Below are positions 42,990 through 52,114 of a stretch of 64,000 nt of DNA, in pieces. The notes beneath the pieces were generated by a model. The model was given only the letters and a program-made list of their open reading frames with translations. It made no database searches and was not told the origin of the DNA. The stretch is from Alloalcanivorax profundimaris (GTDB taxonomy: Bacteria; Pseudomonadota; Gammaproteobacteria; Pseudomonadales; Alcanivoracaceae), in assembly GCF_015265435.1 (NCBI RefSeq), contig NZ_JABJWH010000020.1, forward strand, positions 186,001-250,000, read 5' to 3'. The position numbers and the translations under genes were made by a program. Every line of letters starts with the position of its first letter. Within the stretch, counting starts at the first letter, position 1.

Positions 42990-43685
42990 CTATCGCGCCT
43001 CCAGGAACGCGAGATCCACGTGGTAACGGCGCGGATTGTCCGGCGCCACCCAGACGGTGAGCGGCTGATCGCCCAGCGCCGGGCTCGGATCGAACCACAG
43101 CGCATCGCTGCGGAACGGGTGGGTCTCGCCACTCACCGGATCGCTCCACTGGCACACGATCCGGTAGGGGTGGCGGCCATTCACCTGCAGTGAGTGGTCG
43201 AGCACCACCTCCACCGGCTCGGCGGCCACTTTCTGGCCGTTCTTGCGCAGCCAGGCCACCTTGCGCGCTTTCCATCTCGGCCACAGCAGCAAGCCGCTGC
43301 CGACCACGGTCAGAATCAGGCCCACCACCCCGGCGATCAGCGCCACGCCCCACAGGGAAAAGAAACTCCTGATCCGGGCGTCACCGCTGGCGCCGGGCGC
43401 GTACAGCACTTCCACGCCCTCGCCCACCGAATAGGCTGGTGGGCGGCTGCTCATATTGGGCACGAACACCACGCTGCCACCGTCGCGGTCGCGGAAATGC
43501 ACCTTGGGGCTGTACAGCACGTCCCCGTCACTGTCGCGCTTGGGCACCAGATCGGTGACCACGCCGGAGGTGGTCACCGCCGTCTCCAGAAAACGGGAAG
43601 TGCTCACCGCCGACGCGCCGCTGCCCGCCAGGGCCAGCACACCGAAAAGCAGCAGGCCGCCACCGGCCACGGTCGTCACCTTCAT
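42990..43685 (-). CDS. DUF3592-like membrane protein
   Basis: A 231-aa protein with two membrane segments (about 5-25 and 108-135). The region between them (ETAVTTSGVVTDLVPKRDSDGDVLYSPKVHFRDRDGGSVVF) and YSVGEGVEVLYAPGASGDARI matches the DUF3592 pattern. A second beta-rich part follows the second helix. Function unknown. Start 43685 overlaps the upstream gene stop by 4 bp. Confidence 0.75.
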   Translation of the reverse strand: MKVTTVAGGGLLLFGVLALAGSGASAVSTSRFLETAVTTSGVVTDLVPKRDSDGDVLYSPKVHFRDRDGGSVVFVPNMSSRPPAYSVGEGVEVLYAPGASGDARIRSFFSLWGVALIAGVVGLILTVVGSGLLLWPRWKARKVAWLRKNGQKVAAEPVEVVLDHSLQVNGRHPYRIVCQWSDPVSGETHPFRSDALWFDPSPALGDQPLTVWVAPDNPRRYHVDLAFLEAR

Positions 43686-44224
43686 GATTCGGCGCCCCGT
43701 GCCCGGCGCTCGCGTTCCCGCTCGCGGAGTTTTTCCACCCGGTCTTCCAGGCTGTCCAGGCCCAGGGCCCAGCGGCGCAGATTGACCATGGCGGGGTCGG
43801 CGATCGGGCACGGCACCGGCCAGCCCTCCTCGTCCATGTCGAACTGGGTGCCATAGCGCTGGGGCTCGCCGTTAAGCACGCACAGCCGGTCGCGCAGATA
43901 GGCGGACTGCCAGCCCGGAGCCTCGCCCACCGAGGCGGCCTCTTCCACCGCCGTGGCGCAACGCGCCATCAGCTCCAGCCGCGACATGGCGTGCTGGGCG
44001 ATCAGCCAGGCCGCCTCGCCGCCGGCCTCGCCCACCAGGGACACCCCGGGCCAGCCGTGCTCGTCGAGGATGCGTTCCAGGGCCTCGGCGTTGCGTTCAT
44101 GAACGGCGCGCATCTCCGGGTGGTAGTCCGGCGCGGGCAGCTCGCCGCGCTCGGTGAGCGCCGCCAGCGTTTGTTTGTCGTCCTCGGCCATGGCCGTGAG
44201 CCGGTCGGCGAGTTCCTGGTTCAT
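43682..44224 (-). CDS. DUF6624-like hypothetical protein
   Basis: A 180-aa, probably cytoplasmic, mostly helical protein. The segment ILDEHGWPGVSLVGEAGGEAAWLIAQHA and the later YGTQFDMDEEGWPVPCPIADPAMVNLRRWALGL match the DUF6624 family, of unknown function. The C-terminal RERERERRARG is charged. Translationally coupled to the DUF3592-like gene. Confidence 0.72.
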   Translation of the reverse strand: MNQELADRLTAMAEDDKQTLAALTERGELPAPDYHPEMRAVHERNAEALERILDEHGWPGVSLVGEAGGEAAWLIAQHAMSRLELMARCATAVEEAASVGEAPGWQSAYLRDRLCVLNGEPQRYGTQFDMDEEGWPVPCPIADPAMVNLRRWALGLDSLEDRVEKLRERERERRARGAES

Positions 44225-44402
44225 GGGCGTCCTCGTGGGGGTTGGTCCTGCCTGTGGAGGGCGGCACTTTACCAGCTTCCCCGGGCGGAATCAGGGCGCC
44301 GTCGGCGATAAAGACAACACCGACACGAAACTGCCACCGCTCTGTCATGGCGGCTCCCTAGCCTCGCGGGCTGACTTTCAACTGAATCAATGGGAGCCGA
44401 CC

Positions 44403-46232
44403 GTGCCTTTCCAACTCCGCTTTCCGGCCCTTGCCGTCACCGGTTTGTCACTTTTTCTCGCCGCCTGCGGCGGCGACGATGACAACCACGGCAACGCGTC
44501 CGACGAGGCCAAGCCGCTGAACCTGCAGGTGCTGTACACCAACGACCACCACTCCTATTTCGAGGGCCAGAGCCAGGACCTGAACCTGGACTACGACGCC
44601 GACCAGCCCGGCAGCGAAACCGTGCGCCTGAGCCTGGGCGGCTTCCCGCGCATCATCACCGCCATGAACGATTACCGGGACGACCATACCCTGGTGCTCA
44701 ACAACGGCGAGCTCAACGGCACCCTCTATTTCAGCCTGTTCAAGGGCGAGGTGGACTTCAAGGTATTCAATACCCTGGGCCTGGACGCCTACCAGCTCGG
44801 CAACCATGAGTTCGACGAAGGCGAAGCGCATTTGCGCGACCTGCTGGAAACCGCCAACTTCCCGGTGATCACCGGCAACATCCGCCCCACCGTGGACAGC
44901 CCGCTGTTCAACTCCGACATCAAGCCCTACGTGGTCAAGGAGATCGACGGCGAGAAGGTGGCCGTGATCGGCGTGCTGAAAGTGGAGAAAACCCGGGAGT
45001 CCTCGCTGGTCACCGACGCGGTGGAATTCGACGACGAGATCCTGTCCGTGCGCGACCACATCTATGCGCTGAAGGATCAGGGCATCAACAAATTCATCGT
45101 GCTCAGCCACCTGGGCTATGAGTTCGACCAGGTGCTCGCCGAAAGCGTGCGCGACATCGACGTGATCATCGGCGGCGACACCCACAACGTGCTCGACTCC
45201 ACCGGCGAACTGGCCGCCATGGGCCTGGAGGTGGACGGCGACTACCCCACCGTGGTCCAGGACCCGGACGGCAAGCCGGTGTACATCGTGCAAGCCTGGG
45301 AATACGCCAAGGGCCTCGGGCGGCTGAACATCGACTTCGACGCGGACGGCGTGGTCACCGACATCGACGGCAACATGGAACTGCTGGTGGGCGGCCCCTA
45401 CCAGGTACAGGACGGCGGCGGCGCCTGGGTCACCGCCGACGCGGACCAGACCGCCCGCATCAACGGCGTGATCGACGATCTCACCACCATCCGCACCGCC
45501 GAGGAATCCCAGCAAATCCTGGACATCCTGGCGCCCTATAAAGAGCAGATGGAAAGCTTCAAGCAGGAAACCCTGGGCCAGGTCACCGAGCCGATGCCCT
45601 TCGAGCGCATCCCGGCGCCGTTCAACGCCGGCGACACCCCCACCGGCAGCTACGCCGCCTGGGTGGTGGCCGACGCCTTCCTGAAGTATCTGCCCAAGGC
45701 CGACGTGGCGATCCAGAACGCCGGCGGCGTGCGCGCGCCGCTCAACGACGGCACCTTCACCGTGGCCAACGCCTACGACATCCTGCCGTTCTCCAACACC
45801 GTGGTCACCATCGACATGACCGGCGCGCAGATCGTCAAGGTGCTCAACGAAGGCCTGGACTATGCCCAGGGCATCTCCGCCTCCACCGGCGCCTTCCCCT
45901 ACTCCGCCGGCCTCCGCTATGACGTGACGCTGGGCGCCCCGGAAGGCACCGGCATCGAAAACGTGGAAGTGCGCGACGACAACGGCAACTGGGCGCCCAT
46001 CGTGGAAAGCGAAACCTACTCCGTGGCCACCAACTCCTTCACCGGCCAGGGCAAGGACGGCTACGTCACCTTCGGCGAGGTGCAAACGGCGAACCCGGAC
46101 GCCTTCGAAAACTCCAACGTCACCTACGTGGTGCCCCTGCTGGAGTACTTCCGCGAAGAGCTGCCCGGCCAGACCCTGCCGGCCCTGGACGCGAACCAGT
46201 ACAGCCTCAAGTCCGTCACCGACCTGCGCTAG
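44403..46232 (+). CDS. 5'-nucleotidase/metallophosphatase lipoprotein (UshA-like)
   Basis: A 609-aa protein with GTG start at 44403 (GGGAGCC upstream). Lipoprotein signal with cysteine 22 in LAAC. Metallophosphatase domain about 40-330: TNDHHSYF (D48, H50), GNHEFDEG (N134, H135), IIGGDTHNVLD. C-terminal 5'-nucleotidase domain about 390-590 with NAGGVRAPLNDGTFTVANAYDILPFSNTVV. The usual metal-bridging Asp in a (G)GD motif is replaced by Glu (E103 in NNGELNGT). Extracytoplasmic hydrolysis of nucleotides is likely. Confidence 0.87.
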   Translation: MPFQLRFPALAVTGLSLFLAACGGDDDNHGNASDEAKPLNLQVLYTNDHHSYFEGQSQDLNLDYDADQPGSETVRLSLGGFPRIITAMNDYRDDHTLVLNNGELNGTLYFSLFKGEVDFKVFNTLGLDAYQLGNHEFDEGEAHLRDLLETANFPVITGNIRPTVDSPLFNSDIKPYVVKEIDGEKVAVIGVLKVEKTRESSLVTDAVEFDDEILSVRDHIYALKDQGINKFIVLSHLGYEFDQVLAESVRDIDVIIGGDTHNVLDSTGELAAMGLEVDGDYPTVVQDPDGKPVYIVQAWEYAKGLGRLNIDFDADGVVTDIDGNMELLVGGPYQVQDGGGAWVTADADQTARINGVIDDLTTIRTAEESQQILDILAPYKEQMESFKQETLGQVTEPMPFERIPAPFNAGDTPTGSYAAWVVADAFLKYLPKADVAIQNAGGVRAPLNDGTFTVANAYDILPFSNTVVTIDMTGAQIVKVLNEGLDYAQGISASTGAFPYSAGLRYDVTLGAPEGTGIENVEVRDDNGNWAPIVESETYSVATNSFTGQGKDGYVTFGEVQTANPDAFENSNVTYVVPLLEYFREELPGQTLPALDANQYSLKSVTDLR

Positions 46233-46244
46233 TCGCCGGAACGA

Positions 46245-47633
46245 TCAAGCCGGGCGGATGTTTCCGCCCGGCTTTTTCTTTCTGAACAGCAGAGCCAGGG
46301 TGGCGAACAGAACCAAGGGCCCCATTGGGCCGCCACCACCGCCGCCACCTTCCGCTGAATCGGCGGGGGCTTCCGACAGCGTGCCGATCCGTGCCTTGAG
46401 AATCGGGCCGCTGTTTTCATCGGTCTGCTCATACCAGACCACCATCGCGGTCTCGTCCGCCAGTGCCACCTTGGTTGTTTCGGAACTGTCGAACAGCGCC
46501 GCGTCGCTTCGCGCGACTACCACCGGGGCATCTCCCACGGCCTGATCGCCGTTAATCACCGTGGCGTAACGGTCACGGGCGCCGTCGTCATGACTGCCCG
46601 TCCACGCCGTGATGGCGCCACCCCCACCAGCGCCGACATCCAGGTCCACCCGATCCGAGGACACGTCGAACGGCGTGGCGCCTACGCGCGCCGACCCCGC
46701 CACCGTGCCATCGGCCCGCCACCGCTGTATACGCTGGCTATAAACCGGCTCGGAACCATCGCTCTCGACCTGCAACCAGGCGCCCAGGTAGCCGCCGTCC
46801 GGGGTGGCCACCAAGCTGACCGCGCTCTGGTTCAGACCGTCGGCGTCGTGGGCATTGTTGTCAAAGCGGAAGTCACCGCCCCCCAGCGTATCGCCGGACA
46901 GGTCGAAGCGGGAAGCCAGCAGAACCGTGCCGGGGCCCGCTTGCTCGGACCAGACCGCCATGCCCGAACTTTCCTGAAGCGCCACCACCATTGGATGGCT
47001 GGCTCCACCGGCTTGCCCTCGCGTAACGGGAGCCCCCACACCGGTGCCGTCCTCGCCACGTACCTGCATAAGGTAGTTGTCCTCAAGACCATACTTCACG
47101 CTCAGAATGAACAGCCCTTGTTCATTCATCGCGACTTCAAGATTGCAATTGAAGCCGTTCGCGGTGTCCTGGAAAAATTGCGTGGGCGAGGCCGTGCCAT
47201 TGTTATCCACCAGCCGGAATTGGACGAACCGCCGGCATTCCGAGGCGCCCTCGGCGGCACCGCTATTCCAGACGACCACCTTGTTGCCCGCGCCGTTCGT
47301 CGCCACGACTGGATCGGAGAGGCGCGGGAAATTGGCTTGATCGGGGGTGTCATCCACGGTCAGGGCGGCACCACGAGGTTCGCCATTGCGATCGAAACGG
47401 GCAAGCCGAACGGATTCGGTCTGATCAACCGAATTACGCTCCACCCAGGTAACCGCGAAGTCATTGTCCGGCAGCGCCGCCACGTCGAAGCCCACGAACC
47501 GGGCATCGGCGTCGGCGGCATAAAGACTGACCGGCTCACCGTCATCCAGCACCGAAGCCGGGCTCACACCCGGGCTCATCGCCGCGCCGAGAAAAACCGA
47601 GAAAGAGAAAAATCGAAGACCGTCCCGCCCCAT
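46245..47633 (-). CDS. Surface protein with GlyGly-CTERM-like sorting tail
   Basis: A 462-aa exported protein. N-terminal signal (FFSFSVFLGAAMSPGVSPAS), a long beta-propeller-like body with repeated VxxxxGGYLGAWLQ-type strands, and a tripartite C-terminus: a Gly run, hydrophobic MGPLVLFATLALLF, then RKKK. That tail is the layout of GlyGly-CTERM proteins, which are processed by rhombosortase and exported through type II secretion in gammaproteobacteria. No rhombosortase is in the window. The last codons lie in a bidirectional terminator hairpin. Function unknown. Confidence 0.72.
   Translation of the reverse strand: MGRDGLRFFSFSVFLGAAMSPGVSPASVLDDGEPVSLYAADADARFVGFDVAALPDNDFAVTWVERNSVDQTESVRLARFDRNGEPRGAALTVDDTPDQANFPRLSDPVVATNGAGNKVVVWNSGAAEGASECRRFVQFRLVDNNGTASPTQFFQDTANGFNCNLEVAMNEQGLFILSVKYGLEDNYLMQVRGEDGTGVGAPVTRGQAGGASHPMVVALQESSGMAVWSEQAGPGTVLLASRFDLSGDTLGGGDFRFDNNAHDADGLNQSAVSLVATPDGGYLGAWLQVESDGSEPVYSQRIQRWRADGTVAGSARVGATPFDVSSDRVDLDVGAGGGGAITAWTGSHDDGARDRYATVINGDQAVGDAPVVVARSDAALFDSSETTKVALADETAMVVWYEQTDENSGPILKARIGTLSEAPADSAEGGGGGGGPMGPLVLFATLALLFRKKKPGGNIRPA
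46248..46275. terminator. Bidirectional terminator between convergent genes
   Basis: 12-bp perfect stem AAGCCGGGCGGA / TCCGCCCGGCTT with a 4-nt loop, followed by TTTCTTTCT on the plus strand. It ends the nucleotidase transcript; on the minus strand it overlaps the last codons of the CTERM gene. Confidence 0.88.
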
Positions 47634-47761
47634 GATGAAACTCCCTTTAAAGCAATAATCGAGTGAACAGGCGCGGCCACCTCTGCCCGGGCGGCCTGCG
47701 CCTTTCTGAATCTAGCACAACCGAAACAAAGAGGTCCCGGCACCATTGCCGCCCGGCCTGT

Positions 47762-49282
47762 TCACAACAGCCATTCCACCGGCAGCCAGGAGACGAAGCG
47801 CACCCAGCCCCGGCGCCAGACGCTGGTGGCCGGTTCCCGCTCATGGCGAACGGTGCCACCCTGGTCCGGCTCCAGCCAGTACAGGTCGCCGTCGTCATCC
47901 CGTTTCACCGCGTAGGCGTTGGCCGGAATCACGGTTTCGAAGGCGGCGTCGATGCGGCTGGCCAGGGCTTCACTGTGAATCAGGAAACCCAGTTCGGTGT
48001 TCAGGTTCGCCGAGCGCGGGTCGAAATTGAACGAGCCCACGAACACCCGTTCGCCGTCCACGGCGAAGGTCTTGGCGTGCAGGCTGGAGCCGGAGCTGCC
48101 GAACGGCCCGGCGCTTTCGTTGCGCTTCGACGACGACAGCCGGCGCAGCTCGTAGAGTTCCACGCCGGCTTTCAGCAGCGCCTTGCGCCGTTTCTGGTAA
48201 CCGGCGTGTACCGCCGCCACGTCGGTGGCGGCCAGGGAATTGGTCAGCACTTTCACGGTGACGCCCCGGCGGCGCAGAGCACGGAAGGCGTCGGTGCCAT
48301 CGGCGGTGGGCACGAAATAGGGCGAGACCAGCAGCAGCGAATCCCGGGGCTCGCCCAGGGCCGCTTCCATCTGATGGATCAGCAGGCCTTCCGGCTCGGC
48401 TTCGTCGAGCCCCTTGGCCGGGTCGTCGCTGACCATTTCCACCGGCACCCATTCCAGTTCCAGGGAGCCCTCCATCAGCCGGGTGACGAATCGGGAAGCG
48501 GCGATCACGCGCTGGTAGTCTTCCGCCGCCGGTGAGGCCTTGAGCGTCTCCGACTTGGCTACGAAACCGGCCAGGGCATCCTCCGGGGGCGCCGCCAGAA
48601 TGCGCGCCACCGGATAGGCGGAGCGGCTGCGCCAGTAACGGTCAAAATCCCGGGACGCCGAATCCACCACCTCGCCCACCAGCAGTACATCCAGATCGTT
48701 GAACAGCATGCCGTCGGAGGCGCCGAAGTACTCGTCGCCCACATTGCGGCCGCCGGCGATCAGTGCCTGGTTATCAGCGATGAAGGCCTTGTTGTGCATG
48801 CGCCGGTTCAACCGGGAAAAGTCGTACACATAGCCCAGCCATTTGGGGCTACGTATTACGAAGGGATTGAACAGGCGAATCTCGATATTGGGATGCGAGG
48901 CCAGCGCCGCCAGGTCACCGTCCAGCCCGGCGGTGCCGTTGTCGTCCAGCAGCAGCCGCACCCTCACGCCCCGCTCGGCGGCCTGGTACAAGGCGCGCAA
49001 CAGCAGCATGCCGGTAACGTCGTCGTGCCAGATGTAGTACTGCACATCCAGGGTTTTCTCCGCCGCCATGGACAGCAGCACCCGGGAGGCGAAGGCATCA
49101 TGGGCGTCCGGCAGGGGCGACACGCCGGTGAGGCCGGGATGGCTCAGCGCCTCCGGGCGCAACGCCCGCCCCAGCGCGGTGGCGCGGCTTTCCTCCGGCG
49201 ACAGGGCCCGGGACGCGGAGCGCCCGTCCAGGGACGGCAGCGCGCACCCGGACACCAGGGCCGCCAGCAGCAATACGATCAA
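47762..49282 (-). CDS. Phospholipase D-family lipoprotein (ClsC-like)
   Basis: A 506-aa protein with two HKD active-site motifs: H163-x-K165-x4-D170 (MHNKAFIADN) and H402-x-K404-x4-D409 (LHAKTFAVDG), each followed by a G-rich GRN or GSFN segment. The spacing and length fit cardiolipin synthase C-like proteins. A lipobox LVSGC gives a lipidated cysteine at 13. The start is odd: TTG at 49282 is too far from the AAGGAGAGA site, while an in-frame ATT at 49297 sits at ideal distance and would give a better signal peptide (IKIPALIVLLLAAL). Confidence 0.86.
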   Translation of the reverse strand: MIVLLLAALVSGCALPSLDGRSASRALSPEESRATALGRALRPEALSHPGLTGVSPLPDAHDAFASRVLLSMAAEKTLDVQYYIWHDDVTGMLLLRALYQAAERGVRVRLLLDDNGTAGLDGDLAALASHPNIEIRLFNPFVIRSPKWLGYVYDFSRLNRRMHNKAFIADNQALIAGGRNVGDEYFGASDGMLFNDLDVLLVGEVVDSASRDFDRYWRSRSAYPVARILAAPPEDALAGFVAKSETLKASPAAEDYQRVIAASRFVTRLMEGSLELEWVPVEMVSDDPAKGLDEAEPEGLLIHQMEAALGEPRDSLLLVSPYFVPTADGTDAFRALRRRGVTVKVLTNSLAATDVAAVHAGYQKRRKALLKAGVELYELRRLSSSKRNESAGPFGSSGSSLHAKTFAVDGERVFVGSFNFDPRSANLNTELGFLIHSEALASRIDAAFETVIPANAYAVKRDDDGDLYWLEPDQGGTVRHEREPATSVWRRGWVRFVSWLPVEWLL

Positions 49283-49345
49283 GGCGGGGATTTTAATGAT
49301 TCTCTCCTTGTCAGGGCACCGCCGGGCAAGTGTACCCCACCGCGC

Positions 49346-49954
49346 TCAGGGACCGCCCGCCAGCATCGGCGCCCAGACCGGCAGGCCGACGCCCAGCGCC
49401 ACGCCGGCGAGTATGCCGACGGCCAGGAACACCAGGAACCACAGCCGCTCGCGCCGGTTCATGGCCTGCGCGCCCTGCAGCGTGCCGGGCCGCACCAGCA
49501 GATAGAACAGCCCCAGCGCCACCGCCAGCGGCCCGATCAGGACCGCCAGGTAGCCGTACTCCACGGCGGCCGCGCCAGTGGCCAGGGCGCGGGCCTTGCC
49601 ACCCAGGTAAAACACCGTCCACAGCACACCGCCGGTGAGCAGCAACCCGCCGGCCAGACGCACGCCGCCGGGCGTGGCGACGCTGGGCGGCGAAGGTGGA
49701 CTGCCCGCTTGCCGGTGGCGCCACAGGGCGCGGCCGGAACGCGCCATGCCGATCAGCCCCAGCACCAGGAACACCAGCCCCATGGCCAGCATGCCCAGCA
49801 CCACGCCCTGATCGCCGAACTGCTGGTACAGCCAGCCGCTTCGTTCCTCCGCCCGGGCCGGCTCGCCCCAGCGGGCCACCGCCATGAACAATGCCACGCC
49901 ACCGATCACCGACAACGCCAGCCAACGCCCCAAGGACGCCAAGGTTCTCTCCAC
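49346..49954 (-). CDS. Hypothetical membrane protein
   Basis: A 202-aa protein with five hydrophobic helices (about 10-27, 50-70, 98-118, 130-152, 172-197) and a cytoplasmic Arg-rich loop around 72-88. No family recognised. GTG start at 49954. It lies 63 bp upstream of the phospholipase D-like gene on the same strand and may share its transcript. Confidence 0.65.
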   Translation of the reverse strand: MERTLASLGRWLALSVIGGVALFMAVARWGEPARAEERSGWLYQQFGDQGVVLGMLAMGLVFLVLGLIGMARSGRALWRHRQAGSPPSPPSVATPGGVRLAGGLLLTGGVLWTVFYLGGKARALATGAAAVEYGYLAVLIGPLAVALGLFYLLVRPGTLQGAQAMNRRERLWFLVFLAVGILAGVALGVGLPVWAPMLAGGP

Positions 49955-50062
49955 GGTTATTCATCCCGCCAACACGTCAAAAGGGTGGACCAACCTACCC
50001 AAGCGCCGGCGCCTCGGCAACGAAACCGGCGCCGAACCGTGAAACGGCCCGGGCACGCTGTT

Positions 50063-50076
50063 TTGATGCAGATCAA
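50063..50076 (+). promoter_or_regulatory. FNR/Anr box
   Basis: TTGATGCAGATCAA is a full match to the FNR/Anr consensus TTGAT-N4-ATCAA. It lies 81 bp before the next ATG, leaving room for a class II promoter (box centred near -41). It suggests induction under low oxygen of the two following genes. Confidence 0.8.
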
Positions 50077-50156
50077 AAAGCGACCAACGGGGAGCGATTA
50101 GGGTGTGATGACTCTTATTCCAAAATAAGGAGTCCGGCCATGACAGGAAGACCGCG

Positions 50157-50615
50157 ATGAAAGTGGAGACCTTCTCCGACGTTCTGGACTGGACCCGGGC
50201 CGTGCACCGCAACCTGGCCGACTGCGCCGCCCACTGTGGCGCCGGCAGCCGCCATGAGAAGGTGCGCATGCTGCTCGACTATGTCCATGAACATGAAACC
50301 CGCCTCAACCGTATTCTGGAAAGCAGCCAGAAGGACGCCGACCCGGCGGCGCTCAACAGCTGGGCCTACGAGTTCTTCGAGAAGGCGCCGGTGCGGCCCC
50401 ACGAGGCCTGCGCCGCCGATTTCAAGGACAAGGACACCGGCGAGATCATCAGCGCCGTGCTCGCCCAGCACAACAAGATCATCGAGTTCTACCGTTACAT
50501 GGCCAGCCGCGCGGAAGTGCCCAGCACCCAGGCGCTGATGACCAACCTGCTGGAACTGGAACAGAACGAAGCCAGACGCATGGCCCGGGACGCCGGCGAA
50601 CTGGACGACCTCTGA
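50157..50615 (+). CDS. Conserved hypothetical helical protein under an FNR box
   Basis: A 152-aa cytoplasmic protein that looks all-helical, with many His and Glu (YVHEHETRLNRILESSQ, LAQHNKIIEFYRYMAS, LLELEQNEARRMARDAGEL). The pattern resembles ferritin-like or hemerythrin-like four-helix bundles, but no certain metal motif is seen. The FNR box upstream and trhP 29 bp downstream point to a role in anaerobic or micro-oxic growth. Function unknown. Confidence 0.7.
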   Translation: MKVETFSDVLDWTRAVHRNLADCAAHCGAGSRHEKVRMLLDYVHEHETRLNRILESSQKDADPAALNSWAYEFFEKAPVRPHEACAADFKDKDTGEIISAVLAQHNKIIEFYRYMASRAEVPSTQALMTNLLELEQNEARRMARDAGELDDL

Positions 50616-50644
50616 GTACCGCGCGCCACCCTCGAGACCCATCC

Positions 50645-52003
50645 ATGCCCGATACCACCCCCGCCGCGCCGGAGCTGCTGTCTCCGGCCGGCACCCTCAA
50701 GCATTTGCGTTACGCTCTCGCCTACGGCGCCGATGCCGTCTACGCCGGCCAGCCCCGTTATTCCCTGCGGGTGCGCAACAACAGCTTCAAGAACGAAGCC
50801 GCCCTGGCGGAGGGCATCGCCGAAGCCCGCGCCCGGGGCAAACCGTTCTATCTGGCCTCCAACGTCAGCCCGCACAACGACAAGGTACGCAGCTACCTGC
50901 GCGACCTGGCGCCGATCATCGAGCTGCGCCCGGACGCGCTGATCATGTCCGACCCGGGCTTGATCATGATGGTGCGCGAACGCTGGCCGGAGCAGCCCAT
51001 CCATCTTTCCGTGCAGGCCAACGCGGTCAATTACGCCACCGTGGAGTTCTGGCGCCGCCAGGGTATCCAGCGGGTGATCCTGTCCCGGGAGCTGGCCCTG
51101 GAGGAAATCCGCGAGATCCGGGAAAAAGTGCCGGCCATGGAGCTGGAGGTGTTCGTCCACGGCGCCCTGTGCATGGCCTATTCCGGCCGCTGCCTGCTGT
51201 CCGGCTACATGAACCACCGCGACGCCAACCAGGGCGCCTGCACCAACGCCTGCCGCTGGGATTACAAGCCGGTGGCCGCGCGCGCCGACGACAGCGGCGA
51301 CCTGATCCCGGTGCGCGAGAGCCCCTCGCTGCTGGTGGCTGAGCCCAACGACCCGGGCCGCGCCATCGCGCTGCACGAGGATGAACACGGCACCTACATC
51401 ATGAACTCCCGGGACCTGCGCGCGGTGCAGCACGTTCAGGCCCTGGCGGACATGGGCGTGCACTCGCTGAAGATCGAGGGCCGCACCAAGTCGGTTTACT
51501 ACGCCGCCCGCACCGCCCAGGTGTACCGCCGCGCGTTGAATGACGCCGCCGCCGGCCGGCCCTTCGACATGGCGCTCATGGACGACCTGGAAGCCCTCTC
51601 CCACCGGGGCTACACCGAGGGCTTCTTCCGCCGCCATCCGCCCCAGGCCTACCAGCACTACGAAGCCGGCACCGCCAAACTGGGCAGCCAACAGCTGGTG
51701 GCGGAGGTGATCGACGCCGATGATCACTGGCTGACCCTGGCGGTGAAGAACCGCTTCGAGCTCGGCGACGAGGTGCTGTTGATCACCCCGGGCGGCAACC
51801 GCCGCTTCCGGCTGGACCGGCTGGAGAACCAACAGGGCAACGCCATCCCGTTGGCGCCGGGGGACGGCCATGTGGTACGCATTCCACGGCCCGCGGGTCC
51901 TGGCGACCAGGCCCTGGGCTTCGCCATGCTGGTCCGCTGTCTGGACCCGGGCGCCGGGCGCCACCCCTCCCCTGCCTCCCCCCGTACCCAGAGCGTGCGC
52001 TGA
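50645..52003 (+). CDS. trhP: U32-family tRNA hydroxylation protein TrhP (YegQ)
   Basis: A 452-aa U32 protein. TrhP is needed for prephenate-dependent 5-hydroxyuridine formation at tRNA position 34. The U32 signature FVHGALCMAYSGRCLLSGYMNHRDANQGACTNACRW carries the cysteines that hold an iron-sulfur cluster (key pattern C-x6-C-x15-C-x3-C). Length matches E. coli YegQ (about 453). RlhA, UbiU and UbiV are relatives, but size and the C-terminal beta domain favour TrhP. Likely in one operon with the preceding FNR-box gene. Confidence 0.86.
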   Translation: MPDTTPAAPELLSPAGTLKHLRYALAYGADAVYAGQPRYSLRVRNNSFKNEAALAEGIAEARARGKPFYLASNVSPHNDKVRSYLRDLAPIIELRPDALIMSDPGLIMMVRERWPEQPIHLSVQANAVNYATVEFWRRQGIQRVILSRELALEEIREIREKVPAMELEVFVHGALCMAYSGRCLLSGYMNHRDANQGACTNACRWDYKPVAARADDSGDLIPVRESPSLLVAEPNDPGRAIALHEDEHGTYIMNSRDLRAVQHVQALADMGVHSLKIEGRTKSVYYAARTAQVYRRALNDAAAGRPFDMALMDDLEALSHRGYTEGFFRRHPPQAYQHYEAGTAKLGSQQLVAEVIDADDHWLTLAVKNRFELGDEVLLITPGGNRRFRLDRLENQQGNAIPLAPGDGHVVRIPRPAGPGDQALGFAMLVRCLDPGAGRHPSPASPRTQSVR

Positions 52004-52114
52004 TACGCCCCGGCCAGCATCGCCCGCCTATCGGCAACACGGGTATGATGACGGTCGGCGCCAGCGACCCTGGTGCCCGAAAGCTGAAAACCACAAAAAG
52101 AAACGGGGAGAGCA

